Assembly: GCF_003937945.1 (NCBI RefSeq)
Contig: NZ_RSEC01000009.1
Coordinates: 1-64,000, forward strand
From: Amycolatopsis eburnea
GTDB lineage: Bacteria; Actinomycetota; Actinomycetes; Mycobacteriales; Pseudonocardiaceae
DNA: 64,000 nt
Reading direction: 5' to 3'
Below are positions 8,121 through 17,197 of this stretch, one piece after another. The stretch's first letter is position 1, and each line of letters opens with the position of its first letter. The notes below the pieces were generated by a model. That model was not told the origin of the DNA. It saw only the letters and a program-made list of their open reading frames with translations, and did no database searches. The position numbers and the translations under genes are program-made.

Positions 8121-9107
8121 ATGGATCCGGCATGGGCGTTGCGGGAGATCGCGTTCCAGCTCGAACGCGCGGGGGAACCGACCTACCGCGTCCGGGCGTT
8201 CCGGAACGCGGCCGCGACCGTCGACAAGACCGACGCCTCGCAGCTGGCTTCGATGGCGGAGAACGGCACGCTGACCTCGCTGCCCGGTATCGGGAAGGCG
8301 ACCGCCGGCGTCATCGAGGACGTGCTGGCCGGGCGCGATCCGGCGTACCGCGCCAAGCTCGTGGAGAAGAAGCTGCCGGACGGCGAGCCGCTGCGCTCGG
8401 CGCTGCGCGGGGACTGCCACACCCATTCGGACTGGTCGGACGGCGGCAGCTCGATCGGCGAGATGGCCGTCGCCGGGCGCGACCTCGGGCACGAGTGGAT
8501 GGTGCTGACCGACCACTCGCCGCGGCTGACCGTCGCGAACGGGCTCTCGCCGGACCGGCTGCGGACGCAGATGCAGATCGTCGCGAAGGCCAACGAGCTG
8601 ATGGCGCCCTTCCGGCTGCTGCACGGCATCGAGGTCGACATCCTCGACGACGGCTCGCTCGACCAGGAGGATGAACTGCTGGGGCAGCTGGACTTCGTCG
8701 TCGCGAGCGTGCACTCGAAGCTGAAGATGCCCGCCAGGGACATGACCCGGCGGATGGTCGCGGCAGTCCGCAACCCGCGTACGAGGGTGCTCGGGCACTG
8801 CACCGGGCGGCTGGTCGTCGGCCGCGGGCGCCCCGAGTCGGAGTTCGACGCCGAAGCCGTGTTCACCGCGTGCCGCGAGAACGGCGTCGCGGTCGAGATC
8901 AACTCTCGGCCGGAGCGGCTCGACCCGCCGATGCGCTTGCTGCGGCTGGCGGCGGAGATCGGCTGCGACTTCACCATCGACAGCGACGCGCACGCGCCGG
9001 GGCAGCTCGACTGGCTGGGCTACGGCTGCGAGCGGGCGATCAAGGCGGGCATCGGCCCCGAGCGGATCCTCAACACCCGCACGGCCGACGAGCTGGTCAG
9101 CCGCTGA
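8121..9107 (+). CDS. PHP-domain phosphoesterase with helix-hairpin-helix N-terminus
   Basis: The 328-residue protein has an N-terminal helical and HhH region (about 1-90, including LPGIGKATAGVI) and a PHP domain (about 95-320) starting with DCHTHSDWSDG and ending with IDSDAHAPGQL. This resembles the C-terminal half of PolX DNA polymerases without the polymerase palm, so a DNA-repair phosphoesterase or nuclease is likely, but some PHP proteins hydrolyse small phosphates. Metal-binding His and Asp residues in both end motifs are present. It follows the phosphoesterase gene by 9 bases. Its 3' end overlaps the convergent YkuD gene by 11 bases. Confidence 0.82.
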   Translation: MDPAWALREIAFQLERAGEPTYRVRAFRNAAATVDKTDASQLASMAENGTLTSLPGIGKATAGVIEDVLAGRDPAYRAKLVEKKLPDGEPLRSALRGDCHTHSDWSDGGSSIGEMAVAGRDLGHEWMVLTDHSPRLTVANGLSPDRLRTQMQIVAKANELMAPFRLLHGIEVDILDDGSLDQEDELLGQLDFVVASVHSKLKMPARDMTRRMVAAVRNPRTRVLGHCTGRLVVGRGRPESEFDAEAVFTACRENGVAVEINSRPERLDPPMRLLRLAAEIGCDFTIDSDAHAPGQLDWLGYGCERAIKAGIGPERILNTRTADELVSR

Positions 9108-9732
9108 TCTCGATGACCGGGTGCCGCGCCGGGTCGAGCCAGCGCAGCAGCGCCGTCAGGTCCGCGCCGTCGACCGCGACGCAGCCCGCGGTCGGCTTCC
9201 CGTCGGTGACGTGCAGGAAGAACGCCGAGCCCGCGCCCGGCACGACCGGCGAGCGGTTGTAGTCGATGACGACGGCGTTGGCGTAGACCGGACCCGCCTT
9301 GCCGAGGTTCTCCCCGGCGGCCTCGTCGAACGGGCACGTGCCGGGTGCGCACGCGTAGTGCGTGTTGTAGTGCGGGGACCCGACGTCGGAGACCCACCAG
9401 TCCGAGGTGGTGACTTCGCGGTAGGGCAGCCGGGTTTCGGCCGGTTCGGTGCCGAACGCTTCGGTGAGCGGCCAGACGCCGGCCGGGGTGCGGGACGTCG
9501 ACTCGCTCGCCTGCCCGACGCCGTTCTTCCCGATGTGCGCGGAAACCGGGCCGTACGCCTTCGTCCACTCGCCTTTGGTGCGCTGCCAAGCGGTGAGGAC
9601 GGCGGTGGTCGCGCCCGCCGAATCGGCCTGGACGGTGATGCGCTGCTCCGGCTCGGGCTGCTCCGGTGAGGCGGCGCCGCTGGTCAGCAGCGCGGCCGCG
9701 GCCAGCGTGACACCGAGGGATCTCCTGCGCAT
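9097..9732 (-). CDS. secreted YkuD-family (L,D-transpeptidase fold) protein
   Basis: This 211-residue protein starts with a short Sec-type signal (about residues 1-22, ending SGAAS). The YkuD signature is visible near the C-terminus: HVTDGKPTAGCVAV, with a His, a Gly-Cys and a catalytic Cys. YkuD enzymes make 3-3 peptidoglycan cross-links through this Cys. The domain here lacks the Ig-like and LysM modules of mycobacterial Ldt proteins and belongs to the short secreted form often annotated as L,D-peptidoglycan transpeptidase YkuD. It converges with the PHP gene and follows the chitosanase gene on the same strand at 39 bases. Confidence 0.78.
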   Translation of the reverse strand: MRRRSLGVTLAAAALLTSGAASPEQPEPEQRITVQADSAGATTAVLTAWQRTKGEWTKAYGPVSAHIGKNGVGQASESTSRTPAGVWPLTEAFGTEPAETRLPYREVTTSDWWVSDVGSPHYNTHYACAPGTCPFDEAAGENLGKAGPVYANAVVIDYNRSPVVPGAGSAFFLHVTDGKPTAGCVAVDGADLTALLRWLDPARHPVIEISG

Positions 9733-9771
9733 GCCGGAGAGCCTAGCGGTGCCACGCGGGCCGCGCCGGGC

Positions 9772-10611
9772 TCAGTTGATGGTGTAGGAGTCGCCGTAGA
9801 CCTTCCACTTCAGCGGCGTGTGCAGGTCGAAGTTGCCCGCGTTGAGGAACACCAGCTGCTCGGTGTCCACGCGGGAGGTGTCGGCGTGCGCCTCTTCCTG
9901 CTTCATGATCACCTTGCGGGCGGCGAAGAACGCCTTGAGGTACGTCGCCTCGTCGCCGCCCTGGGCCGGGGTCTTCGCCTTCTTCATCGCGGCCTTGCGG
10001 ATGCCGCCGAAGCTGTCGGAGCTGTCGCCGGGGCCGTGCATGACGATCGCGTCGTAGTAGGCGAACTGGCCGAGGTTGCTGAGGCCGTCCGACTTGCCCT
10101 GGTTCACCGCGGGGTTGAAGTAGACGCGGTCGCGTTCGTTGTTCTGCGCGGTCTGGAACGCGCTGGTGGCGGCGGCCTGCTTCCACGCGCTCACGAAGGC
10201 CGAGCCGAGGCCGGAGTGGGAGTCGGTGCCGTTCACCTTGCGCAGCGCGGGAAGGAACTTGGCGAGGGGGTTGTCGGGCACGGAATTCGTGTAGGCCTCG
10301 ACGAGTTCGAGCATGTCGCCGGTGCCGGAGCAGAACCCGATGATGCCGGCGGTGTACCCACGGCCGTCGCCGATGTCCTCGATGTACTTGTACTGCGCTT
10401 TCCAGTCCAGCGACGAGTTTTCCGCGCTGGAGACCAGCTTCATCGCGATCTCCTTCTTGGCCGGCGCCGAGAGGTCGCCGACGGCCCGGACGCTCGCGCT
10501 GACCGTGCCGGGTGCTTCGTTCGCGGCGATCGCGGGAGTGGTGATCACGAGGGCGGCGACGGAGGCCGCGCCGAGCGCGCCGACGAGAACCGGCCGCAAC
10601 TTCTTGCTCAT
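9772..10611 (-). CDS. csn: secreted GH46 chitosanase
   Basis: The protein of 279 residues hydrolyses beta-1,4 bonds in chitosan by inversion and is exported through a Sec signal (about residues 1-30). The mature sequence is very close to the Streptomyces N174 enzyme as I recall it: the blocks KLVSSAENSSLDWKAQYKY and IEDIGDGRGYT are almost identical. The catalytic acid and base correspond to E64 and D82 (E22 and D40 in N174 mature numbering). Length and C-terminus match the family. A ribosome site AAGGG lies about 9 bases before the ATG. The long upstream gap carries two palindromes, one a possible operator. Confidence 0.95.
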   Translation of the reverse strand: MSKKLRPVLVGALGAASVAALVITTPAIAANEAPGTVSASVRAVGDLSAPAKKEIAMKLVSSAENSSLDWKAQYKYIEDIGDGRGYTAGIIGFCSGTGDMLELVEAYTNSVPDNPLAKFLPALRKVNGTDSHSGLGSAFVSAWKQAAATSAFQTAQNNERDRVYFNPAVNQGKSDGLSNLGQFAYYDAIVMHGPGDSSDSFGGIRKAAMKKAKTPAQGGDEATYLKAFFAARKVIMKQEEAHADTSRVDTEQLVFLNAGNFDLHTPLKWKVYGDSYTIN

Positions 10612-10733
10612 GGGAGGAGACCCTTTCCGCGGGTGCGCCGTGGGGGATCACGGCGGGTACGGGTGATGCGGGTGGAGCTGCGGCGTAGCGACACGGTAGC
10701 GAAGAGTCAGCGGGGTTCACAAGAGGCGGAATT

Positions 10734-10751
10734 CGTTCATGTTCGTGAACG
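10734..10751. promoter_or_regulatory. palindrome upstream of the chitosanase gene
   Basis: CGTTCA and TGAACG are separated by 6 bases, about 123 bases before the chitosanase start. Symmetry and position suggest a repressor site, or a further palindrome of the intergenic class C type, whose arms also contain GTTCA/TGAAC. Confidence 0.35.
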
Positions 10752-10831
10752 GTCCAGACCACCGGGTCCGGTCCGGAAAGGACGGCGAGCGGGTGACCGG
10801 CCGCGTGGTCTGTCCGGCGTCGCGGGGATGC

Positions 10832-10880
10832 CATGAAAGGGTCGTTCATGTCGTCTGGCGAGATGAACGACCCTTTCATG
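10832..10880. repeat. intergenic palindrome, class C
   Basis: Perfect 18-base arms (10832-10849 and 10863-10880) carry the core TGAAAGGGTCGTTCA and enclose a 13-base loop. The arms and loop recur at 29141-29188 and 29429-29460. It lies 127 bases past the TetR stop (minus strand) and may end that transcript. Confidence 0.7.
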
Positions 10881-11006
10881 ACATCTCGGATGGGCGGATC
10901 GGCCACGCTGCCCGACTTTGCCGGGGCCCTGTCGCCTGGTGACACCGCGGACCCACCCGGCGCGGCGCTGCCGGAGCCCTGACAGCCGAGCTGGGCGCGC
11001 GAGGGG

Positions 11007-11597
11007 TCAGCGGGCCCCGGCGAAGAGGCGGATCACGTCCGGGAGCACGCTCACCGGGATCGTCGGGTCGATCGCCCGCTGCACGCCCAGCCCGATGCCC
11101 AGGCTGAGCAGCGCCGTCGCGGCGTCGTCGGCCGACATCGGGAGCGTGATACCGAAGCGCTCGGCGTACCCCGTGAGCAGGCCGGCGATGGTCTCGCGGA
11201 TCGCCTTGTCGCGCGCGGCCAGCTCGGCGCGCACATGCGGATCGCGGCGGGCGTTGGTGGCGAACTCGACCTCCAGCGCGGTCCACGCCTCGTCGCCGAT
11301 GCTGCGCTCGGCCCACGCCTGGAACGCCGTGAGCAGCCCGTCCATCCCGTCCGCGCCGGACAGCGCTTCGGCGACCAGCGCGACCTGTTCGTCGTGGATC
11401 AGGTCGAGCACTGCGAGGCAGAGCTCGTCCTTGCTGCGGAAGTTCGAGTACACCGCGCCCTTCGAGTAGCCGGCCTCGTCCGCGACCTTCTCCAGCGACG
11501 TCACCGAGTAGCCGTCGCGCAGGAAGAGCTGCTTGGCGGTGTCGATGAGCTGCTGCCGGGTGCGCGCCTGGCTTTCCGCGCGGGTGAGTCGGGCCAT
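11007..11597 (-). CDS. TetR-family transcriptional regulator
   Basis: The 196-residue protein has the standard TetR helix-turn-helix at about residues 10-55 (SLEKVADEAGYSKGAVYSNF) and a helical ligand domain. It is divergent from the BVMO-SDR operon with only 66 bases between, and a perfect palindrome lies in that gap. It most likely represses the monooxygenase operon and itself, and is released by the substrate or a related hydrophobic compound. Confidence 0.88.
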   Translation of the reverse strand: MARLTRAESQARTRQQLIDTAKQLFLRDGYSVTSLEKVADEAGYSKGAVYSNFRSKDELCLAVLDLIHDEQVALVAEALSGADGMDGLLTAFQAWAERSIGDEAWTALEVEFATNARRDPHVRAELAARDKAIRETIAGLLTGYAERFGITLPMSADDAATALLSLGIGLGVQRAIDPTIPVSVLPDVIRLFAGAR

Positions 11598-11635
11598 GGG
11601 TGCACTCTAGCCACGTCCGGAATCGGGGTACCGCT

Positions 11636-11649
11636 AGTATCGAGATACT
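11636..11649. promoter_or_regulatory. candidate TetR operator
   Basis: The perfect palindrome AGTATC-GA-GATACT lies in the TetR/BVMO divergent gap. A possible -10 TAGTCT for the BVMO gene follows at 11652-11657, only 7 bases before the ATG, so that mRNA could be leaderless and the operator would cover its promoter spacer. Confidence 0.55.
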
Positions 11650-11663
11650 GCTAGTCTCCGAAA

Positions 11664-13136
11664 ATGGACCAACGCCACTTCGAAGTCCTCGTCGTCGGAG
11701 CCGGGGCCTCGGGGCTGGGTGCCGCCATCCGCCTCGGCCAGGCCGGGGTCACCGACCTCGCCGTGCTGGAGAAGGCGGACGCGCTCGGCGGCACCTGGCG
11801 TGACAACACCTACCCCGGCTGCGCGTGCGACGTCCCGTCCGCGCTGTACTCGTACTCCTTCGCGCCGAACCCGGAGTGGACGCGCGCGTTCGCCGGGCAG
11901 CCGGAGATCCGCGCGTACCTGCGCGAGACGGCCGAGCGGTTCGGCGTCACGGGGAAGATCCGGTACGGCGTCGAGGTCACGCGCTCGCAGTGGAACCCGC
12001 GGGAATCGTTGTGGGAGCTGGAGACCACGGCCGGGCCGTACACCGCGCGGATCCTGGTCGCCGGCACCGGGCCGTGGCACGAACCCAAGATCCCGGATCT
12101 GCCCGGCCTCGCCGATTTCCCGGGCGAGGTCTTCCACTCCGCGCGCTGGAACTACGGCTACGACCTGGCGGGCAAGCGCGTCGCGGTGATCGGCACCGGC
12201 GCGTCCGCCGTGCAGTTCGTGCCCGAGATCGTGCCGCGCGTGGCGGAACTGCACCTGTTCCAGCGCACCGCGCAGTGGGTGCTGCCGAAGCCGGACCACC
12301 ACGTCCCCGGCGTCGAACGGTTCCTGCTGCGGCGGTTCCCGGCGCTGCAGCGGGCGTTGCGCGGTGCCGAATACGGCGCGATGGAGGCGCTCGGGTTCGG
12401 CTTCCGGCACCCGTGGCTGCTGCGGCAGGTGCAGAAGATCGGGCTCGCGCACCTGCGGCTGACCGTGCGGGATCCGGTGCTGCGCAAGGCGTTGACGCCG
12501 GACTACACGCTGGGCTGCAAGCGGCTCCTGATGTCCAACACGTACTACCGCTCGCTCACCGCGTCCCATGTGGACGTGCACCCGACGGGCGTTTCGGCCG
12601 TGCGGGACGGTCGCGTGCTCGGTGCGGACGGCTCGTCCGCCGAGGTCGACGCGATCATCTTCGGCACCGGCTTCCACATCCTCGACATGCCGGTGTCGGC
12701 GCGCGTGTTCGACGGCGACGGCCGCAGCCTCGACGACCACTGGAAGGGCAGCCCGACGGCGTACCTCGGGACGACCGTCGCCGGCTTCCCCAACCTCTAC
12801 CTGCTGCTGGGCCCGAGCCTCGGCACCGGGCACTCGTCGGCGTTCATGATCATGGAAGCCCAGCTGCGGCACACGGTGGCCGCGGTGACCCGGACGCTGC
12901 GCTCGGGGTGGGCGTCGGTGTCGGTGCGCCCGGACGTACAGCAGGCGTTCAACGCGGACGTCCAGGCGGCGCTGCCGGGGACGGTCTACCAGTCCGGCGG
13001 GTGTTCGAGCTACTACACGGACGTCAACGGGCGCAACAGCTTCAGCTGGCCGTTCTCGACCGGACGGCTGCGCTCGCAGGTGGGTTCGTTCGACGAAGCG
13101 GACTACGAAATCCGGAGGGCCCATGCGGTTCGGTAA
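11664..13136 (+). CDS. flavin-containing (Baeyer-Villiger type) monooxygenase
   Basis: This 490-residue flavoprotein probably inserts oxygen into a ketone using FAD and NADPH. Two Rossmann motifs are present, the first at residues 12-17 and the second near 177-182. The BVMO fingerprint FxGxxxHxxxW is at 152-162 (FPGEVFHSARW), and the GGTW...YPG block is at 42-52. These features separate it from simple FMO enzymes. It starts a two-gene operon: the next SDR gene overlaps it by 14 bases. The pair could oxidise an alcohol to a ketone and then to an ester. The substrate is unknown; this type often acts on cyclic or steroid-like ketones. Confidence 0.85.
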   Translation: MDQRHFEVLVVGAGASGLGAAIRLGQAGVTDLAVLEKADALGGTWRDNTYPGCACDVPSALYSYSFAPNPEWTRAFAGQPEIRAYLRETAERFGVTGKIRYGVEVTRSQWNPRESLWELETTAGPYTARILVAGTGPWHEPKIPDLPGLADFPGEVFHSARWNYGYDLAGKRVAVIGTGASAVQFVPEIVPRVAELHLFQRTAQWVLPKPDHHVPGVERFLLRRFPALQRALRGAEYGAMEALGFGFRHPWLLRQVQKIGLAHLRLTVRDPVLRKALTPDYTLGCKRLLMSNTYYRSLTASHVDVHPTGVSAVRDGRVLGADGSSAEVDAIIFGTGFHILDMPVSARVFDGDGRSLDDHWKGSPTAYLGTTVAGFPNLYLLLGPSLGTGHSSAFMIMEAQLRHTVAAVTRTLRSGWASVSVRPDVQQAFNADVQAALPGTVYQSGGCSSYYTDVNGRNSFSWPFSTGRLRSQVGSFDEADYEIRRAHAVR

Positions 13137-13968
13137 CGGCTACCCGGCGATCGACCCGCGCGGCGCGGTCGTCGCGATCACCGGCGGGGCAAGGGGAATC
13201 GGCCGCGCGACGGCGGCGGAGTTCGCCGCGCGCGGGGCCACGGTGTGCGTCGGCGACCTGGACACCGTGCCGATCCCCGACGCGCACGGCTTCCCGCTGG
13301 ACGTCACCGTGCGCGCGTCCTTCGACGCGTTCGCCGCCGGGGTGACCGCGCGGTTCGGGCGGATCGACGTGCTGGTCAACAACGCCGGCGTGATGCCGCT
13401 CGGGGACTTCCTGGAGGAACCGGACGCGGTTGGCCGGACCACTTTGGACGTCAACGTGCAGGGGCTGGTCCACGGCCTGCGCTCGGTGCTGCCGGGGATG
13501 ATCGCGCGCGGGCGGGGGCACGTGGTGAACGTGGCGTCGATGGCGGGCAAGATCCCGCTGCCGGGCATGGCGGTGTACAACGCGAGCAAGTTCGCGGCGG
13601 TCGGCCTGACGGCGGCGGTCCGCCGCGAGTACGCGGCGACGGGGGTGAGCGTCAGCGCGGTCCTGCCCGGCGCGGTGCGGACCGAGCTGTCCTCGGGCGT
13701 GCGGCTCGGCGGCGCACTGCCCACAGTGGACCCGGAGGACGTGGCGAAGGCGATCGCGGGCACGCTGCGGACCCGCCGCGCGGAGACGGCGGTGCCGAGG
13801 TGGCTGGCGGGCTGGGACCTGCTGGCCGCGCTCACCCCGGAGCGGGTGATGACGTGGGCCCGCGGTGTGATCGGCGACGACCGGGCGCTGACGGAACTGG
13901 ACCCGGCGGGCAGGTCGGCCTACGTGGGCCGGGTCGCGGCGCAGGTGCGGTCGCGAGCGGGGTCGTGA
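13123..13968 (+). CDS. short-chain dehydrogenase/reductase
   Basis: The 281-residue protein is a classical SDR: TGGARGIG cofactor motif near residues 20-27, VNNAGV, a catalytic YNASK motif preceded by a Ser in NVASMAG. The C-terminal extension of about 40 residues is typical of actinobacterial SDRs found next to monooxygenases. It overlaps the BVMO gene by 14 bases, so it is co-transcribed and probably works on the same substrate series. The stop lies within a perfect 46-base palindrome. Confidence 0.85.
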   Translation: MRFGNGYPAIDPRGAVVAITGGARGIGRATAAEFAARGATVCVGDLDTVPIPDAHGFPLDVTVRASFDAFAAGVTARFGRIDVLVNNAGVMPLGDFLEEPDAVGRTTLDVNVQGLVHGLRSVLPGMIARGRGHVVNVASMAGKIPLPGMAVYNASKFAAVGLTAAVRREYAATGVSVSAVLPGAVRTELSSGVRLGGALPTVDPEDVAKAIAGTLRTRRAETAVPRWLAGWDLLAALTPERVMTWARGVIGDDRALTELDPAGRSAYVGRVAAQVRSRAGS

Positions 13969-14007
13969 GTGTTTAGGGCGGTTCTAACCGCCCTAAACAC
14001 TCACGAC
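13962..14007. terminator. 46-base perfect palindrome between convergent genes (class E)
   Basis: Perfect 22-base arms (13962-13983 and 13986-14007) with a 2-base centre contain the SDR stop codon. They separate the SDR gene from the convergent HTH gene. It probably stops transcription from both sides. The arms are AT-richer than the surrounding coding DNA. Confidence 0.7.
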
Positions 14008-14039
14008 GACCTGACCACACACCAACCGGCGGCCTGGGC

Positions 14040-14954
14040 TCAGTCCCACTCCCACACCATCCCGTACACCCCCGGCTCGGCGTCCAGCACCGCGATGTGG
14101 CTGGTCAAGCTCGGCCCCACCGGCAGCTCCCGCGACCGCTCCCCGCCGGGGGAACCCTCACGCGGGTGGTGGTAGCGGTAGCACCGCACCGGCACCGCCG
14201 CCGGGTCGAACGCCGCCTGCAGCACGATTTGCCGCGCCGGCGCCCGGACGCCGAACTGCAGATAGCTCGTCTCCGGCGGCGCCCCTTCGTACCCGAACTC
14301 GAAGTCGAACACGTACGTCTCGCCCGCGCGCAGCGGGTAGTCGAAGCGCAGCTCCACGGCCACCAGCTCGGACGCCGGGTCGCGGCGGACGCGGCCGGGG
14401 CGGCAGCAGTTCGTCGCGCGCAGCTCCGGCCGGTGGCCGCCGCCCGTCTGGGGGCGGAAGAACGAGACCCAGCGGTCGACGCCGTCCTCGCGGCTGGTCA
14501 CCACCAGCTCCGAGCGGACCGAGCGCTCGGTGCGGTCCGGGCCGAGCGTCGCGCGCTGGTGGACCGAGGCCAGTGCCAGGCGGGCGTTGCCGTCGAGGTC
14601 GATGCCGTCGCACGAGGCCAGCTCCGTCGGCTCGGACCCCAGTGCGCTGGCCAGGCTGACGCCGCCGGGCCACGGTGAGCGGGGGCGTGCGACCAACGTC
14701 GTCAACGCGTCCGCGGGCAGGCCGAGGCAGCCTTCCGCGACGCCGACCGCGTGCAGCGAGCGGTGCCCCTCCGGGTGGCGGCGGCCGCGGCGCCAGTAGC
14801 TCAGCGTCGCCAGGCTGACCTGGGCGCCGTGCGTCGCCATCCGGCGCTGCAGGGCCTCCAGGCTCAGGCCGCGGTGCCGGATCGCCGCGTCGAACGCCAC
14901 GGCGAACGGTCCTTCCCGGACCGCGGTGGCGACCTCGGACGGCAGCGTTCCCAT
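14040..14954 (-). CDS. HTH protein with beta-rich C-terminal domain (paralogue 1)
   Basis: This 304-residue protein has an XRE-like helix-turn-helix at about 20-75 (RRMATHGAQVSLATLSYWRR) and an unnamed C-terminal domain rich in predicted strands that ends GVYGMVWEWD. A second gene at 29481-30404 has the same layout, with similar HTH, a matching xxRAGET/xxRGET turn and a matching end (GVFGIDWD). The ATG at 14954 was chosen because it aligns with the paralogue's N-terminus; a longer frame would reach into the protease terminator. A DNA-binding regulator with a novel ligand or protein-binding domain is likely, but neither target nor effector is known. Confidence 0.75.
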   Translation of the reverse strand: MGTLPSEVATAVREGPFAVAFDAAIRHRGLSLEALQRRMATHGAQVSLATLSYWRRGRRHPEGHRSLHAVGVAEGCLGLPADALTTLVARPRSPWPGGVSLASALGSEPTELASCDGIDLDGNARLALASVHQRATLGPDRTERSVRSELVVTSREDGVDRWVSFFRPQTGGGHRPELRATNCCRPGRVRRDPASELVAVELRFDYPLRAGETYVFDFEFGYEGAPPETSYLQFGVRAPARQIVLQAAFDPAAVPVRCYRYHHPREGSPGGERSRELPVGPSLTSHIAVLDAEPGVYGMVWEWD

Positions 14955-14989
14955 CGGGTAAGCATGAATTCTCGCGGAACAGCGCGCAA

Positions 14990-15023
14990 CGAGGCCTGCC
15001 ACCAAAGTAGGTGACAGGCCTCG
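14990..15023 (-). terminator. hairpin after the M4 protease gene
   Basis: Nine-base arms (14990-14998 and 15015-15023) lie 8 bases past the protease stop in the direction of transcription. The position supports termination. It also sits at the 5' side of the HTH gene, so that gene needs its own promoter downstream. Confidence 0.6.
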
Positions 15024-15031
15024 CCGGGGGA

Positions 15032-17116
15032 TCAACTGACCGTGAGCGCGGTGTCGTCGACGGCGAACGACGTCTGCAGCGACTGGTCCTCGGTCCCGGC
15101 GAACTTCAGCGTCACCGTCTGCCCGGCGAACGACGACACGTCGATCGTCTTCTGGACGTACGCCGAGTTCCGGTCGAGGTTCGAGTACGTCGCCAGCGTC
15201 GTCGAGCCGAGGGACACGACGAGCTTGTCGTAGGCGACGTTCTCGGTCTCACCGGTCCACACGCGCAGCCAGAACGTCAGGCTCGCGCGGCAGTTCGCGG
15301 GGATCGTCACCGACTGCGAAACCGTGTCGGTGTGCGCCGAACCCCAGCCGCCCAGCCACGAGTCGTAGCTGCCCGAGCGCGCCGGCGCCTGGCTGCCCCA
15401 CTGGCCGATCGTGGTGTTCGGGTCGCTCCACGACGCCTTGCCGGACTCGAAGCCCGGGTTCTGCACCTGCTGCCCGCTGCACCCGCCCGGGGGAGGCGTC
15501 GTCGTGGTCGTCGGGGGCGTGGTGGTGGTCGGCGGGGTGTCCGTGCACGTCGGGTCGCCCGCCTGCGCCGGCACGCTCACCGCGTTCCACGCCGCCTTCA
15601 CGGTGTTGAACTCGGTGCAGCTGCCCGGGTACAGGTTCTTCGCGGCCTGCAGCGTCCACGTGCGGTAGCGCAGGTAGCTGCTGCCGGACGTCTTCAGCTG
15701 GACGGCGCCGTGCATGATGTTGATCGCCTTGCGGATGCCCAGGCCGGTGATCGTCGTGTTGTTGCACGTCGAGCTGGCCGGCTGCCCGTTCGTCGGGTTG
15801 CTGCCCTCGGCGAGCAGGTAGAACCAGTGGTCGCCGGGCCCGGCCGCCTTGTGCACCTCCGCGTTCGGCGTCGAGCTGGAGTAGCAGTTCGGGTCGCCCA
15901 CCTTGGACGGGTCGTACATGTAGCGGATCGCGCCGGTCCCGACCAGGTTGACCTCTTCGCCGATCGCGTAGTCCGGCGGGTCGTACTGCGACGGCTCGTT
16001 CGCGTAGAACTCCGTCGCGGTGCCGAAGGTGTCGGCGATGAACTCCTGCGTGCCGCCGCCGGAGAAGCCGCCGGAACCGGAGTAGTCGTCGATGCCGTGG
16101 CCCATTTCGTGGCCCAGGATGTCGAGCGAGCCGACCCATTCGCCGCTCGGGTTGTGCCCGAGGTTCACGTAGGCCGGGCGCGAGTTGTAGTAGTACGCGT
16201 TTTCGTCGTCGAGGCCGACGCGGATCTTCCACGCGCCGCCGTTGCCGGTGAAGCCGTTGCGGCCCACCCATTCCGAAAGCATTTTCTTCTCGGTCTGCGC
16301 GACGAACAGCGCGTCCGCGCAGCCGGTTTCGATGTTCGTGCCGGAGCCGTTGCCCCAGCTGTCGTCGGGCCCGGTCAGGACGGCGTCGGTGTTGTAGTTG
16401 CGGCAGTCCAGGTTGGCCGTGTTCGGGTCGGCCATCGAGTAAGTGCTGCCCGACTGCGTCGTGTTCAGAGCCAGCGGCGACGGGCCGTTCCACTTGCCGG
16501 TGCCGGTGCCCGCGGCGACGTGCTGCACGGTCCGCAGGACGCGGCCGTCCACGGCGTCGACGTAGACGCTCAGGCTGCTCGGCTCGCCGTGCTCGTCGGT
16601 GCCTTCGACGTTGCTTTCGTAGGCGAGCCGCCCGGCGCCGTCGGCGACGACGACGAGCTTCCCGCCGGGCAGGCTCTTCGGCCCGCGGACCTGCTTGCGC
16701 GCCACGGCCTCGGCCTGCCGCGCGGACAGCTTGGCGCCGTGGACGTCGAGGTCGCCGAGGGGTTGCTGCTGCGCGACGGACGTGGTCTTCACCGTCCCGG
16801 CCGCGTCGGTGGCGATGACCAGGTCGCCGCCGACCACGGGCAGGCCGTCGTAGGTGCGGTCGTAGACGACGTACGACAGCCCGCCGGCGGACCGCACGTC
16901 CCGCTGGACGAACTCGTCGTGCGCGCCGGCGAACAACGCGGCGGGGCGGGCCGCGACCAGGCTCGCGGCGGCGCCGGTGGCGTTGGCCTGCGCCTGCGCG
17001 GCGGAGGGCGGCGGTTCGGGCGTGGGCTGGGCGGGCGCGGCGACGGCGATGCCGACCACCACCATGCCCGCCGCCGTGGCGCCGCCGAGCGCGGCGAAGC
17101 GTTGCGGCAATCTCAT
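15032..17116 (-). CDS. secreted M4 (thermolysin-like) metalloprotease
   Basis: The 694-residue prepro-enzyme has a signal peptide (about 1-28), an FTP/PepSY-type propeptide (about 40-200), and the catalytic domain. Zinc motif HEMGH is at 336-340, the third ligand E358 is in TQEFIADTFG, and the acid-base His is in the downstream EVHKAAGPGDHWF block. A Thr/Pro linker near 525-545 leads to a C-terminal beta-sandwich of about 150 residues, which may bind carbohydrate or guide secretion. AAGGAGC precedes the ATG. It lies among other exported hydrolases such as the chitosanase. Typical role: degradation of extracellular protein. Confidence 0.92.
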   Translation of the reverse strand: MRLPQRFAALGGATAAGMVVVGIAVAAPAQPTPEPPPSAAQAQANATGAAASLVAARPAALFAGAHDEFVQRDVRSAGGLSYVVYDRTYDGLPVVGGDLVIATDAAGTVKTTSVAQQQPLGDLDVHGAKLSARQAEAVARKQVRGPKSLPGGKLVVVADGAGRLAYESNVEGTDEHGEPSSLSVYVDAVDGRVLRTVQHVAAGTGTGKWNGPSPLALNTTQSGSTYSMADPNTANLDCRNYNTDAVLTGPDDSWGNGSGTNIETGCADALFVAQTEKKMLSEWVGRNGFTGNGGAWKIRVGLDDENAYYYNSRPAYVNLGHNPSGEWVGSLDILGHEMGHGIDDYSGSGGFSGGGTQEFIADTFGTATEFYANEPSQYDPPDYAIGEEVNLVGTGAIRYMYDPSKVGDPNCYSSSTPNAEVHKAAGPGDHWFYLLAEGSNPTNGQPASSTCNNTTITGLGIRKAINIMHGAVQLKTSGSSYLRYRTWTLQAAKNLYPGSCTEFNTVKAAWNAVSVPAQAGDPTCTDTPPTTTTPPTTTTTPPPGGCSGQQVQNPGFESGKASWSDPNTTIGQWGSQAPARSGSYDSWLGGWGSAHTDTVSQSVTIPANCRASLTFWLRVWTGETENVAYDKLVVSLGSTTLATYSNLDRNSAYVQKTIDVSSFAGQTVTLKFAGTEDQSLQTSFAVDDTALTVS

Positions 17117-17197
17117 GACGCTCCTTGGGAAAAACGCGAAGGGGAGGGGAGAACCCGATCGACGCTAATCGCGGAGCGGGGGCGTCAGAAGATTCAT

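Larger units (their letters stand above)
10612..11006. other. long intergenic region upstream of the chitosanase gene
   Basis: This 395-base gap holds the chitosanase promoter region, an 18-base palindrome (10734-10751), a class C hairpin (10832-10880), and a stretch at about 10914-10937 that resembles one at 29412-29437. I see no credible gene: short frames across the palindromes encode only low-complexity peptides without a ribosome site. Confidence 0.6.
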
